Numbered from the stretch's first letter, positions 27,631 to 37,231 are shown. The stretch: DNA of 64,000 nucleotides from Bacteroidaceae bacterium (GCA_017647225.1 JAGCLA010000051.1:62001-126000), one strand, 5' to 3'. The notes: generated from the letters alone by a model not told the origin. Translations and numbers: made by a program.

Positions 27631-29025
27631 ATGAATACACTTTTTGATAAAATTTGGGATTCACATACCGTACGCGTGCTTGACGGTGGTTCATGTGTTC
27701 TATACATCGACCGCCAATATATCCACGAGGTTACAAGCCCACAAGCCTTTGCAGGGTTACGCAAACGTGGCATAGGAGTTTTTCGCCCGGCACAGGTTAC
27801 AGCGAGTCCCGACCATAATATACCCACAAAGAACCAGCACTTGCCCATAGCCGAACCACAGTCGGCACAGCAGGTTGCAACACTCGAGAGCAACTGTGCC
27901 GAAAATGGTATAAAGATATTCCCCATAGGCTCGGAGCGAAACGGTATAATACACGTTATCGGACCACAGACAGGACTCACACAGCCGGGTATGACTATCG
28001 TGTGTGGCGACAGCCATACATCGACACACGGAGCTTTGGGCTGCATTGCGTTCGGTATCGGTACAAGCGAGGTGGAGATGGCATTGGCATCGCAATGCAT
28101 ATTGCAGTCAAAGCCAAAGAGTATGAGAATAAATGTTGAAGGAAAGTTGAAACCCGGCGTATGCTCAAAGGACATTATTCTATATATCATTTCCAAGCTC
28201 GGAACAGGTGGCGGTACAGGTCACTTTGTAGAGTTTGCCGGTTCGGCAATACGTTCTTTGTCGATGGAGGCACGTATGACAATATGCAACATGAGCATCG
28301 AGATGGGTGCTCGTGGCGGTATGATTGCGCCGGACCAGACAACATTCGACTACCTTCGTGGACGTGAGTTCGCTCCAAAAGGCGAAGAATGGGACAAGGC
28401 CGTAGAGCAATGGAGCAAGCTACGCTCGGACGATGATGCCGTTTTCGACAAAGAGATAACCTTTGATGCAGCAGACATTGAGCCTATGATAACATACGGC
28501 ACAAACCCCGGTATGGGAATTGCCATAAACGGAGAGATACCGTCATCAGAAGGCATGGATTCGGCTTCAAAAGCATCTTATGCAAAATCTCTCGGCTATA
28601 TGAATTTTGCCGAAGGCGACAAGATGACAGGCAAGCCTGTCGATTATGTATTTGTCGGCAGTTGTACTAACGGACGCATCGAAGACCTACGTGCCTTTGC
28701 ACACTTTGTAAAAGGCCGCAAGAAGGCGGATAACATTACCGCATGGATTGTTCCAGGCTCAAAAGAGGTTGAGCGCATGGCTATCGAAGAGGGATTGCGT
28801 GATATTCTTGAAGAAGCTGGCTTTGAATTACGTCAGCCGGGCTGTTCGGCATGCCTTGCGATGAACGAGGACAAGATTCCTGCAGGGAAATACTGTGTAG
28901 CGACATCTAATCGCAACTTCGAAGGACGTCAAGGACCCGACGCACGCACACTGCTTGCAGGACCGTTGGTTGCCGCCGCAGCTGCAGTAACAGGAGTTAT
29001 CACAGACCCACGTACAATGATGTAA
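27631..29025 (+). CDS. leuC: 3-Isopropylmalate dehydratase, large subunit
   Basis: The 4Fe-4S aconitase-fold subunit that isomerises 2- to 3-isopropylmalate together with LeuD. The 464-residue protein has [14 protein letters not shown], the first cluster cysteine in FVGSCTNGR, and the remaining two in GCSACLAMN. It is 2 bp behind leuA, indicating coupled translation, and 19 bp before leuD. Confidence 0.95.
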   Translation: MNTLFDKIWDSHTVRVLDGGSCVLYIDRQYIHEVTSPQAFAGLRKRGIGVFRPAQVTASPDHNIPTKNQHLPIAEPQSAQQVATLESNCAENGIKIFPIGSERNGIIHVIGPQTGLTQPGMTIVCGDSHTSTHGALGCIAFGIGTSEVEMALASQCILQSKPKSMRINVEGKLKPGVCSKDIILYIISKLGTGGGTGHFVEFAGSAIRSLSMEARMTICNMSIEMGARGGMIAPDQTTFDYLRGREFAPKGEEWDKAVEQWSKLRSDDDAVFDKEITFDAADIEPMITYGTNPGMGIAINGEIPSSEGMDSASKASYAKSLGYMNFAEGDKMTGKPVDYVFVGSCTNGRIEDLRAFAHFVKGRKKADNITAWIVPGSKEVERMAIEEGLRDILEEAGFELRQPGCSACLAMNEDKIPAGKYCVATSNRNFEGRQGPDARTLLAGPLVAAAAAVTGVITDPRTMM

Positions 29026-29044
29026 AACCGTTACAGCAAGAGTT

Positions 29045-29629
29045 ATGAGACAGAAATTCACAACACTACGTTCAACGATAGTACCACTACCTATTGAGAA
29101 TATCGACACCGACCAGATTATACCCGCACGTTTCCTCAAAGCAACGACACGCGAAGGATTCGGCGAGAATCTGTTCCGCGACTGGCGATATGACAAAGAG
29201 GGTAACCCAAAGGCTGATTTTGTAATGAACTCTCCACATTACAAGGGAGAGATTCTCGTTGCCGGCAAGAATTTCGGTTGCGGTTCGAGCCGCGAGCATG
29301 CGGCATGGGCTATTGACGGAGCAGGATTCCGCGCAGTGGTATCAAGTTTCTTTGCAGACATTTTCCGCAACAACGCACTCAACAACGGACTTCTGCCTGT
29401 TGTTGTAAGCGAAGATATGCTTGCAAGAATTTTTGCGACAGCAGAAAATGAGGCCGGAATGGAACTTTATATCGACCTACCTTCGCAGACTATCGAGATT
29501 GTCGGTACAGACATCAAAGAATCGTTTGAGATTGCGCCTTACAAGAAACAATGCCTCATGAGCGGATACGACGATGTCGATTTCCTTGTGAGCATACGTT
29601 CAGAGATTGAATCGTTCGAGAAGAGATAA
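29045..29629 (+). CDS. leuD: 3-Isopropylmalate dehydratase, small subunit
   Basis: The swivel-domain partner of LeuC, 194 residues. It shows the early IDTDQIIPARFLK and the substrate-binding GKNFGCGSSREHAAWAI loop, both diagnostic of LeuD. It lies 19 bp after leuC and 17 bp before leuB. Confidence 0.95.
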   Translation: MRQKFTTLRSTIVPLPIENIDTDQIIPARFLKATTREGFGENLFRDWRYDKEGNPKADFVMNSPHYKGEILVAGKNFGCGSSREHAAWAIDGAGFRAVVSSFFADIFRNNALNNGLLPVVVSEDMLARIFATAENEAGMELYIDLPSQTIEIVGTDIKESFEIAPYKKQCLMSGYDDVDFLVSIRSEIESFEKR

Positions 29630-29646
29630 TATAGAAAAGCAAGAAA

Positions 29647-30714
29647 ATGAAAAATATAAGAATTGCCGTACTCCCCGGCGACGGAATTGGGCCGGAAATT
29701 GTCGCACAAGCTGTCAAAGCTGTTGATGCGGTAGCCGCAAAGTTCGGTTATGACATAACATATACACACGCGCTTGTAGGTGCTGCCGCCATTGATGCAA
29801 CCGGCAACCCCTACCCCGATGCTACACACAAGGTATGTATGGACGCCGATGCCGTATTGTTCGGCGCTATCGGCGACCCACGTTTCGATAACAACCCCGA
29901 AGCTAAGGTTCGCCCCGAACAGGGCCTGCTTGCCATGCGCAAGAAATTGGGCTTGTATGCAAACCTGCGCCCTGTAAACACATTCGAGTCACTGTTGCAT
30001 CGTTCACCATTGCGCCAGGACCTTGTAGAGGGGGCCGACTTCATTTGCGTGCGCGAACTTACAGGCGGACTATACTTTGGACGACCACAAGGACGCTCCG
30101 AAGACGGCAACACGGCATACGACACCTGTTTATATTCACGTGAGGAGATCGAGCGTATATGCCGTTTGGGATTCGAGTATGCCGGCAAGCGCAGAGGCAA
30201 ACTTACCGTAGTTGACAAGGCAAATGTATTGGCTACATCACGCCTGTGGCGCGAGACAGCCAAGAACTTGGAAAAAGAGTACCCCAGTGTAGAGGTGGAA
30301 TATATGTTTGTTGACAATGCGGCAATGAAAATCATTCAACAACCACGTTACTTCGACGTAATGGTTACAGAGAACATGTTCGGTGATATACTAACTGATG
30401 AAGCGAGTGTGATAACTGGCTCATTGGGCTTATTGCCATCGGCATCAATAGGTACAGGCACATCATTGTTTGAGCCTATACACGGTTCATACCCACAGGC
30501 GGCAGGCAAGAACATTGCAAACCCCATTGCAACAATTCTGTCAGCAGCAATGATGTTCGAGTATGCTTTTGCAGACATGGAAGCCGGTGCAGCCATACGC
30601 CGTGCCGTAAACATTTCAATTGAACAGAATGTTGTTACCGAAGATATTGCTCCTGCCGGCATAAAACCATCGACAACTTCAGAAGTCGGTGATTTCATTG
30701 CAAAGAATATTTGA
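29647..30714 (+). CDS. leuB: 3-Isopropylmalate dehydrogenase
   Basis: NAD-dependent oxidative decarboxylation of 3-isopropylmalate, the last leucine-specific step before transamination. The 355-residue protein has the N-terminal [11 protein letters not shown], the substrate arginines in [27 protein letters not shown], the DNAAMK metal region and the NAD-binding [15 protein letters not shown]. It closes the biosynthetic part of the operon; the next gene starts 49 bp on. Confidence 0.96.
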   Translation: MKNIRIAVLPGDGIGPEIVAQAVKAVDAVAAKFGYDITYTHALVGAAAIDATGNPYPDATHKVCMDADAVLFGAIGDPRFDNNPEAKVRPEQGLLAMRKKLGLYANLRPVNTFESLLHRSPLRQDLVEGADFICVRELTGGLYFGRPQGRSEDGNTAYDTCLYSREEIERICRLGFEYAGKRRGKLTVVDKANVLATSRLWRETAKNLEKEYPSVEVEYMFVDNAAMKIIQQPRYFDVMVTENMFGDILTDEASVITGSLGLLPSASIGTGTSLFEPIHGSYPQAAGKNIANPIATILSAAMMFEYAFADMEAGAAIRRAVNISIEQNVVTEDIAPAGIKPSTTSEVGDFIAKNI

Positions 30715-30763
30715 TTATCTTAGCAATATCAAAAGAGACTGTATAACGTAATAAACGAACAAT

Positions 30764-31567
30764 ATGGGCTATTTGTGGATTTTCCTCGCACTCTCGTTGG
30801 CGATGTCATCAGTAGGTTGGTTATATTTTATCTACTTTTTCAGTATCGGATATGGTTTCACAATATCGGTATTGTCAGTCGCTGCAGCCATCATTTTCCG
30901 CGAGGCAATCACACTACCCACAGCCTTATTGTGTATAGTACTATTTATTTACGGCATACGCCTTGGTCTGTATCTTCTCATAAGGGAGAGAAAATCACAA
31001 TCGTACAGGAAGATACTCTACCAGCCCGACAGCACGATGAAAAAGCCGGTATTTGTCATGCTGATGATATGGCTGTCGTGCGCACTCCTGTATGTCGGCC
31101 AGGCAAGTCCTGTGACATTCTATCTGCACAATATGGCCGAAGGATTGCCTGTAAACGGAGCATTGGCATGGGCCGGTACTGTTGTAGCGACCATAGGCAT
31201 TGTGATTGAAGCTGTGGCCGATGCACAAAAGAACAGGGCAAAGAAGAACAATCCCGACCGTTATGTCGATACAGGACTTTACAAAATTGTACGTTGCCCG
31301 AACTATTTCGGCGAAGTACTTATGTGGACCGGCAGTTTCATAATTTGCTTTGGGGCATGCTGTAATGTTTGGCAATGGATAATTGCGTCATTGGGATACA
31401 TAGGTATTGTATATGTAATGTTCAGTGGAGCGCGCAGGCTCGAAATGCGTCAGGAAAGCACATACGGGAACAACCCTGAATTCAAGGCATACATTAAAAA
31501 GACACCACTGATAATTCCGTTTATACCTATCTATAGTGTAGCCAAGTACAAATGGTTACAAGCATAA
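30764..31567 (+). CDS. DUF1295 / steroid 5-alpha-reductase-like membrane protein
   Basis: A 267-residue integral membrane protein with about six or seven hydrophobic segments. The motif VRCPNYFGEVLMWTGSFI near residues 173-190 is typical of the DUF1295/steroid-reductase and isoprenylcysteine-methyltransferase-like superfamily. These bind NADPH or SAM; the substrate here is unknown. It follows leuB by 49 bp on the same strand with no visible terminator, so it may be at the end of the ilv-leu transcript, though no pathway link is obvious. Confidence 0.83.
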   Translation: MGYLWIFLALSLAMSSVGWLYFIYFFSIGYGFTISVLSVAAAIIFREAITLPTALLCIVLFIYGIRLGLYLLIRERKSQSYRKILYQPDSTMKKPVFVMLMIWLSCALLYVGQASPVTFYLHNMAEGLPVNGALAWAGTVVATIGIVIEAVADAQKNRAKKNNPDRYVDTGLYKIVRCPNYFGEVLMWTGSFIICFGACCNVWQWIIASLGYIGIVYVMFSGARRLEMRQESTYGNNPEFKAYIKKTPLIIPFIPIYSVAKYKWLQA

Positions 31568-31600
31568 CAGCAAACCGAATTATCACAAGAGGGGAAAGAG

Positions 31601-32554
31601 GTGAAAAAAACAGAGAAAAATAGAGCGGAAAGAAACAGGACTCTTACTGTTTCCAAAGAAGAAATACCGACTTTAGAAACCCGGATAACAGATGTCCTGG
31701 AACTCAAGAACGGGTTCCGGGACAATTGTATCGTTAACGGCGATATATATGAATCTCTCGACTATATCCCGAACGGTTATTTCGATTTGATAATAATTGA
31801 CCCGCCATACAATCTCGATAAGGATTTTAATGGAAATAAATTTTCATCAATGAAATCTGAGGCCTATGAGGATTATCTCCGCAGCTGGTTCCATAAGGTT
31901 TGTGACAAGCTGAAAGAGAACGGCTCACTCTACATGTGTGGAGATTGGAAATGCTCGTCATCCATGCAACATGTGATAGAAGAAAGGCTTACCGTCATCA
32001 ACCGAATTTCATGGCAAAGAGAAAAAGGACGAGGAGCAAAATCCAACTGGAAAAACGGTATGGAAGACATTTGGTTTGCCGTCAAGAACCCTAAAGATTA
32101 CTATTTCGATGTGGAGTCGGTAAAGATGAAACGAAGAGTAATTGCTCCATACAAGGTCGATGGGCAACCCAAAGATTGGGAAGAGACTGAGAACGGTAAT
32201 TTCAGAATAACATACCCCTCCAATTTCTGGGACGATATAAGCATACCCTTCTGGTCTATGCCAGAGAATACCGACCACCCTACCCAAAAGCCTGAAAAAC
32301 TATATGCAAAGCTGATATTAGCCTCATCAAAACCCGGAGATAAGGTTTTCGATCCGTTTTTAGGCAGTGGAACCACAGCAGTTGTTGCCAACAAGTTGGG
32401 AAGGAATTACTGCGGAATAGAGATAAACAGAGATTACTGCCTCTGGGCTGCAAAAAGAGTCATCATTTCAGAACAGGACAAGAGCATACAAGGTTACTCC
32501 AATGGCGTTTTTTGGGAACGCAACTCATTGAACGAACAGAGAAAAAGAGAATAA
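31601..32554 (+). CDS. Solitary DNA methyltransferase, beta-class N4/N6 type
   Basis: A 317-residue methyltransferase with catalytic motif DPPYNLDKDF at about 67-76, a central target-recognition region, then the SAM-binding FDPFLGSGTTAVVANKLGRNY at about 250. The order IV-TRD-I defines the beta group of amino-methyltransferases. The start is GTG at 31601, behind GAGGGGAAAGAG. No restriction endonuclease gene is adjacent. By my count 12 of its 19 arginine codons are AGA/AGG and none is CGT, unlike the leu genes just upstream, suggesting acquisition by transfer. It could be a regulatory orphan, a phage-derived protective enzyme or the relic of a restriction system. The target sequence cannot be inferred. 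Confidence 0.87.
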   Translation: MKKTEKNRAERNRTLTVSKEEIPTLETRITDVLELKNGFRDNCIVNGDIYESLDYIPNGYFDLIIIDPPYNLDKDFNGNKFSSMKSEAYEDYLRSWFHKVCDKLKENGSLYMCGDWKCSSSMQHVIEERLTVINRISWQREKGRGAKSNWKNGMEDIWFAVKNPKDYYFDVESVKMKRRVIAPYKVDGQPKDWEETENGNFRITYPSNFWDDISIPFWSMPENTDHPTQKPEKLYAKLILASSKPGDKVFDPFLGSGTTAVVANKLGRNYCGIEINRDYCLWAAKRVIISEQDKSIQGYSNGVFWERNSLNEQRKRE

Positions 32555-32565
32555 ATCACATAAAA

Positions 32566-32865
32566 TTACCATAGCGAAGGAGCTACAGGCAAAAGCCTGT
32601 TTTCCTGTGGCCAATCAGGCAAGAAAAAGAGAGGGCAAGGAACACAGCCTGCACTATCCCAATCAATATCACGCACTTGCGCAATCTCAGGCGGGCCAAA
32701 AGCAAAAGAACGTCCATAAAGCAGTATTGCCCCACGCAAAGCATCGTAACTCCATAGTCCGCCACCATAAGGACATGTATCGCCACACTTCAATAGTTCG
32801 CGGTGCTGGTACACATTGCCGAAGATAAGCACCCCGTCTTGGTTGATTATGAATTTTTGATACAT
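32566..32865 (-). CDS. Small unknown protein translationally coupled to crcB
   Basis: I place the start at 32865, where the ATG shares its A with the crcB stop (TGATG); an ATG at 32889 would lie inside crcB. The resulting protein has 99 residues (MYQKFIINQDGVLIFGNVYQ...) with a soluble, aromatic-rich composition and a GGGLWSYDALRGAILLYGRS core. No cysteine/histidine cluster, membrane helix or signal is visible. I do not recognise the family, but coding quality and coupling make it credible. The context suggests a role with the fluoride channel, which is inference. Confidence 0.65.
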   Translation of the reverse strand: MYQKFIINQDGVLIFGNVYQHRELLKCGDTCPYGGGLWSYDALRGAILLYGRSFAFGPPEIAQVRDIDWDSAGCVPCPLFFLPDWPQENRLLPVAPSLW

Positions 32866-33245
32866 CAGCCAAACAGATTTACACTCCAATATCCCAAAGC
32901 CACCAGAGCAATACCGGCAACAACACTCGTCAAAGCATATAGGAGAAACGCGCCCACGTTACCTCCTTGCAACATTACCAACCCCTCGTTGGCAAAAGCC
33001 GAGAAAGTAGTAAAACCGCCACAGAATCCCGTTGCAAGCAACAGGCAGATATTGTTTGATGTAAACACAGAGCGGGCAAAGAGAGCATACACGACACCTA
33101 TGACCAAACACCCCGCAAGATTTACTGCAAGTGTGGCCCAAGGGAACGAAGTGTTACAGACACACTTCATCAACTGCGACACAAGGAATCTCAATGCACC
33201 GCCGACAAAACTTCCTATACCTACAAACAAGAGTGATTTCAACAT
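32865..33245 (-). CDS. crcB: Fluoride channel CrcB/Fluc
   Basis: A 126-residue, four-helix membrane protein that exports fluoride as an antiparallel dimer. It has the family features GSFVGGALRFLVSQ, the pore-region asparagine in LAVNLAGC and the GFCGGFTTFSAFANE motif with the Phe-box and Na-site residues. I see no crcB (fluoride) riboswitch in the short leader. The gene has its own promoter (33272-33303) and is coupled to the small protein downstream. Confidence 0.95.
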   Translation of the reverse strand: MLKSLLFVGIGSFVGGALRFLVSQLMKCVCNTSFPWATLAVNLAGCLVIGVVYALFARSVFTSNNICLLLATGFCGGFTTFSAFANEGLVMLQGGNVGAFLLYALTSVVAGIALVALGYWSVNLFG

Positions 33246-33271
33246 AACTGAGTATCAATAATTTCTCAAAG

Positions 33272-33303
33272 CAAAATTATCACATAATTTCATATTACAC
33301 AAA
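33272..33303 (-). promoter_or_regulatory. crcB promoter
   Basis: On the minus strand TTTG (33300-33303), a 20-bp spacer and TAATTTTG (33272-33279) fit the consensus. The predicted leader is only about 20 nt, too short for a fluoride riboswitch. Confidence 0.6.
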
Positions 33304-33483
33304 TCCCTTCTCATTTATCCATTTTTAAGATATTATCAAACTTTTCTACATTTTCCTCGTTTATAACATATATTATACTATTTTTGTAAAGCAAAAAAAC
33401 AAAAGCAGGGAAGCATTAGACAACAAGAAGAAACGGTTTGACTTCGCAAAACCTTTCTCTTTCTTTTATAAAAAATTGCTTAG

Positions 33484-34230
33484 ATGAAACAGCATTTCAA
33501 TATACAATATGAATTTGATGTTCCTACAGTGCATCAGGCAATAGAAGAACAGTTGGCACAGGAACAGCCCGACTATATATGTGTAGCCGACGGCAACATT
33601 CTTACAATGGTGCATAATGACGAGGATTATAGAGCTGTCATAAACGACGGAATGTTCTCTATATGCGACAGCAGTTGGGTACCAAAATTCATTAAATGGA
33701 TATATGGACACAACTACAAGCACTATTGCGGTAGTGACATATTCATTGATATTGTACGTTCCCGCAAATACCGAATGATGTTTCTTGGAACAAAGCAAAA
33801 TGTTCTTGATGCATTACGCGAAAACCTTGCCAAAGAAAACCCCGACGTATCGGACATGACATTCAAGGAGTTGCCGTTCTGCACTGTCGATGAGTTCGAC
33901 TATGCCGGCATTGCCGAAATGGTAAACAACGATGGAGCCGAGATTATCTGGGTTGCATTGGGCGCACCAAAGCAGGAGATTTTCATGAACCGTCTGAAGC
34001 CACACCTGAACAAAGGTGTAATGATTGCCATTGGTGCTGCATTCAACTTTTACAGCGGATTGGCCGATGCTCCACAACGCTGTCCTGCCTGGATGCGTAA
34101 GCTGCATCTTGAATTTGTACACAGAATATTCAAAGAGCCCAAAAAGCAGATAAGACGTTGCTGGCACATCGTCACTACTCTACCACAAATTCTACGCAAA
34201 GAACGACAAATCAAAAAAAAGTGTGCTTGA
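33484..34230 (+). CDS. WecG/TagA/CpsF-family glycosyltransferase
   Basis: A 248-residue GT26-family enzyme. The family transfers a sugar (often N-acetylmannosamine or its uronate) to a lipid-linked precursor in cell-surface polymer synthesis. It shows the ICVADGNILTM opening, the SDIFIDIVR segment, MMFLGTKQNVLDALRENL and the highly typical WVALGAPKQEIFMNRL plus AIGAAFNFYSGLADAPQRCPAWMRKLHLEFVHRI. It sits alone, not in a capsule cluster. A TATTTTTG at 33379-33386 may be its -7 element, but no TTTG lies at the right spacing. Confidence 0.92.
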   Translation: MKQHFNIQYEFDVPTVHQAIEEQLAQEQPDYICVADGNILTMVHNDEDYRAVINDGMFSICDSSWVPKFIKWIYGHNYKHYCGSDIFIDIVRSRKYRMMFLGTKQNVLDALRENLAKENPDVSDMTFKELPFCTVDEFDYAGIAEMVNNDGAEIIWVALGAPKQEIFMNRLKPHLNKGVMIAIGAAFNFYSGLADAPQRCPAWMRKLHLEFVHRIFKEPKKQIRRCWHIVTTLPQILRKERQIKKKCA

Positions 34231-34355
34231 CACAACTTTATTTTCCTCTTTCCGCTCCCAATTGTTAATAAACATTAAATAAGAATACTTTTTAATCTAC
34301 AATCGGAACAAAACGGCAAGCCCGAGTGTTATATTTATATAAAACAAAGGCTGGG

Positions 34356-34847
34356 ATGGGAGAACACGACAAGAAGTTGGTTGAATTGCAGGATTTTCTA
34401 CAAAGATATGCCATAATGCTCACAAAAGATAGTGATAGAGCTCAAGATCTGTTGCAGGAAACGTCGTTACGCATATTGACCAACATTGATAAATATGAGG
34501 ACCAAGGTCGTTTTGGTTCGTGGGCAAAAACAGTTATGACAAGGGTTTTCTTGAACGAAGCCAATAAAAATTCAAAATATCACAACAGATTTGTTGATGG
34601 ATATGACTATACATGCAACGACGCACTTCACCCGGCTGTTGCCGACAGCGAAAGCATTATGATAAGTCAAGAGATATATGAGGCAATAAAGATGCTGCCT
34701 CCAAGATACGGACAGATGATTGTAATGCGTATAGACGGCTATAAATATGAAGAGATAGCCCAGAAGATGGACCTGTCGTTAGGATGCGTAAAGAGTACGA
34801 TATTCTCCGCAAAAAACAACCTTATGCATATAATCAACAACAGATAA
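34356..34847 (+). CDS. ECF-type RNA polymerase sigma factor
   Basis: A sigma-70 family regulator of 163 residues from the ATG at 34356 (MGEHDKKL). A GTG at 34326 would add ten residues that do not look like the family. Region 2 (about 10-75, with DRAQDLLQETSLRIL) and region 4 (about 105-155, LPPRYGQMIVMRIDGYKYEEIAQKMDLSLGCVKSTIFSAKNNL) are complete. No anti-sigma gene follows; fabG converges on it from the other strand. The signal and regulon are unknown. Confidence 0.87.
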   Translation: MGEHDKKLVELQDFLQRYAIMLTKDSDRAQDLLQETSLRILTNIDKYEDQGRFGSWAKTVMTRVFLNEANKNSKYHNRFVDGYDYTCNDALHPAVADSESIMISQEIYEAIKMLPPRYGQMIVMRIDGYKYEEIAQKMDLSLGCVKSTIFSAKNNLMHIINNR

Positions 34848-34882
34848 TAAAAGCCGCCCGATGAGGCGGCTTCTATTATCTG
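34841..34882. terminator. Bidirectional terminator, sigma factor / fabG
   Basis: CAGATAATA (34841-34849) pairs with TATTATCTG (34874-34882). After one mismatch, AAGCCGCC (34851-34858) pairs with GGCGGCTT (34865-34872). The stem includes the sigma-factor stop codon and ends 11 bp from the fabG stop. Confidence 0.8.
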
Positions 34883-34893
34883 TATATACCTTA

Positions 34894-35640
34894 TCAGCAG
34901 CTCATTGCTCCGCAGCAGTTTATCACCTGTCCGCTCACATACGATGACATATCGCTGGCAAGGAACAAAGCTACATTAGCCACATCCTCAGGATTACCTG
35001 CTCTGCGTAGCGGAATTGTCTTGGCCCACTCTGCTCGCATTTCTTCCGGAATGGCCGATGTCATATCTGTAACAATGAATCCTGGTGCAATACAGTTGGC
35101 TCTGATTCCACGTGGTCCCATTTCCTTAGCTATTGACTTTGCAAGACCAATAAGTCCGGCCTTTGACGCAGAATAGTTGCACTGACCGGCATTTCCGTTC
35201 TCACCAACAACAGACGACATGTTAATGATACTACCACAGCGTTGTTTTGCCATTACAGGCACAACTGCACGTGTAAAATTGAATGCCGATTTCAAGTTTG
35301 TGGTTATGACAGCATCCCATTGTTCTTCGGTCATACGCAGTATAAGACCATCCTTTGTTATTCCTGCATTGTTCACAAGAATATCGATACGTCCAAAGTC
35401 GGCAACGATACTCTTGACAACTGAATCTGTTGCCATAAAATCGGCAGCGTCGGCAGCATATCCCTTACATTGCACACCCATTGCCTCAATCTCCTTTATG
35501 AGTTCTTCGGCATTACTGTTTATCTGTCGATATGTAAATGCCACATTTGCTCCTTGCTCCGCAAATTTAACTGCTATCGCACGACCAATACCTCGTGTAG
35601 CTCCTGTCACAAGAGCTGTTTTTCCTTCCAATAATTTCAT
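34894..35640 (-). CDS. fabG: 3-Oxoacyl-ACP reductase
   Basis: An SDR enzyme that reduces 3-oxoacyl-ACP with NADPH in fatty-acid elongation. The 248-residue protein has the cofactor loop TGATRGIGRAIA (about 12-23), NNAG, the catalytic Ser of NMSSVVGENGNAGQ and YSASKAG (Tyr/Lys), ending YVSGQVINCCGAMSC. The SDR family is broad, but these motifs and the length favour FabG. It lies 22 bp behind a receptor-associated lipoprotein gene and may be cotranscribed with it. Confidence 0.9.
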   Translation of the reverse strand: MKLLEGKTALVTGATRGIGRAIAVKFAEQGANVAFTYRQINSNAEELIKEIEAMGVQCKGYAADAADFMATDSVVKSIVADFGRIDILVNNAGITKDGLILRMTEEQWDAVITTNLKSAFNFTRAVVPVMAKQRCGSIINMSSVVGENGNAGQCNYSASKAGLIGLAKSIAKEMGPRGIRANCIAPGFIVTDMTSAIPEEMRAEWAKTIPLRRAGNPEDVANVALFLASDMSSYVSGQVINCCGAMSC

Positions 35641-35662
35641 ATTATTATCAGTTTATCGTAAA

Positions 35663-37231
35663 TTATTTCTTTATAACTCTGACATCATCAACAAGGAACG
35701 AAGCACCGCCACCACCGCTATGATTCATTATAACAAATGCGATTTCTTTTTGCTCATCCAATTCAAATTCAAAAATTCTTGGATACCAACCATCGGTAAC
35801 AGAAGTTGCAGGACTTTCCTGATATTTGTATTTTGTAGCAGAAACGACATTTTCAACAACAGGAACATAACCTAAACGGCAATGACCGGCCTCATTACCA
35901 TTCGCTTTAACATATACTATCAGGTAATATGTTCCGGCCTCAAGAACATAGCTCTTTGAGAGCAGACGGACATTTGAATTGGCTCCTTTCACAACAACAG
36001 ATGATGTACCCTCTTCAGCATCATTGCTCTGCTCAATTTCCGCATTAGAGCCTGAGTAGATAGCCCAATCGACAGGCTTACCACCACTCCAAGACTCCAA
36101 TCCGCCATTAGAGATGATATTTTCGCCCTCGGGAACAACAGGCAACTCCGGTGTTTCAGGAACGACCGGTGTTTCGGGGGTTTCAGGAGTTTCGGGAGTA
36201 GTTTCAGTTTCAACAGCACCATGAGCAACTGTAAAGTTCTTTACCTCCCATGTTCCGGCTTTTACTGTAGTACCTATATAACGGAGTGCAAATGTAACAT
36301 TTGACTTACCCATGAATTCTGCAGGAACATTTACCTCTGCTTTATAGAATGTATTCCAATCCTTACCTTCTACTGCATTGTATGGAAGGTTTATCCAAGT
36401 TGCACTTGCCACATCACCATTGTAGTCAGAACTTATAAGCAACTGATGATTATCAGCAACTTTACCAGGTTCGGCATAAAGTATTATATACTCAAAAGCA
36501 ACATAAGCCTCTGTTTCACTTGTAAAGTTTACAGACGATGAAACAAGCCAACTTGTAGCCTCATTATTTACAGTATCCGATTTTGCATCATAGCTTGTTG
36601 CTTTTGCTGTACTGTAATCTATTACCCAAGGATAGTTTCCTACAGTCTGAACACTCTTGAACTCTCCAAGTTCTTTTGCAAATGTTTCAAATATATAAGA
36701 GCCATCGGGAGCTTCGGGGGCTTCAGGGGCTTCAGGAGTCACACCATCAAGCTTGTAGCTTGTAGGGCTCTTTAAGCCTGCTGCATTGAAATATGTTTCG
36801 AGGCTACCTGTCAATTCCACCTCTTTACCACAATTTCCGGGATTATCTTTAAGATTCAATGCTTTACGGATATCGGTACCCGATACCAACTGCACGATAA
36901 GGCAGTTATCGACAATCTTTTCATCAGGGCTATCGGCTACAAGGATATTTGAAGCAACAGTGGTTGTTCCGAAATCGGGAGTATAATTGTTATTGCTGTT
37001 CATTGCTCCAACGATATATCCATTAACGGTTATTGTACCTTTTACGCCCGATGCATACGCTTGAAGTGCCTGAGCAACGGAATATACGGCACCTTCCTCA
37101 GGAAGATTGCTGCCTGAATCGCCACTATTGAACCCGCCATCTCCCGGGAATGTATATGGTGGTTCCGGGATGTATGTACATGCGCTTAACGCAAGTAATG
37201 TAATTAATACTAATAAGTTTTTGATTTTCAT
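35663..37231 (-). CDS. Multi-domain surface lipoprotein linked to a TonB receptor
   Basis: A 522-residue lipoprotein (LITLLALSAC, Cys at 18). An N-terminal OB-like domain (about 48-165, EGAVYSVAQALQAYASGVKGTITVNGYIVG) resembles DUF6359. Two beta-sandwich domains follow (about 178-335 and 380-522) of the choice-of-anchor J or carbohydrate-binding type; the last starts NIISNGGLESWSGGKPVDW. They are joined by Pro-Glu-rich linkers (PEAPEAPEAP near 170 and PETPETPETPVVPETP near 345). The ligand is unknown. It is 18 bp downstream of a DUF5689 lipoprotein gene, itself behind a TonB-dependent receptor, so it is probably a surface substrate-binding partner. Confidence 0.8.
   Translation of the reverse strand: MKIKNLLVLITLLALSACTYIPEPPYTFPGDGGFNSGDSGSNLPEEGAVYSVAQALQAYASGVKGTITVNGYIVGAMNSNNNYTPDFGTTTVASNILVADSPDEKIVDNCLIVQLVSGTDIRKALNLKDNPGNCGKEVELTGSLETYFNAAGLKSPTSYKLDGVTPEAPEAPEAPDGSYIFETFAKELGEFKSVQTVGNYPWVIDYSTAKATSYDAKSDTVNNEATSWLVSSSVNFTSETEAYVAFEYIILYAEPGKVADNHQLLISSDYNGDVASATWINLPYNAVEGKDWNTFYKAEVNVPAEFMGKSNVTFALRYIGTTVKAGTWEVKNFTVAHGAVETETTPETPETPETPVVPETPELPVVPEGENIISNGGLESWSGGKPVDWAIYSGSNAEIEQSNDAEEGTSSVVVKGANSNVRLLSKSYVLEAGTYYLIVYVKANGNEAGHCRLGYVPVVENVVSATKYKYQESPATSVTDGWYPRIFEFELDEQKEIAFVIMNHSGGGGASFLVDDVRVIKK

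Noticed and set aside
31601..32554. Complete restriction-modification system
   Set aside because: No endonuclease-like ORF is adjacent; the neighbours are a DUF1295 protein and a crcB-coupled protein.
32866..32889. Longer start for the crcB-coupled protein
   Set aside because: It would lie inside crcB, whereas the ATG at 32865 has the typical TGATG coupling.
33246..33483. Fluoride riboswitch upstream of crcB
   Set aside because: The predicted leader is about 20 nt and no conserved fluoride-aptamer elements are visible.
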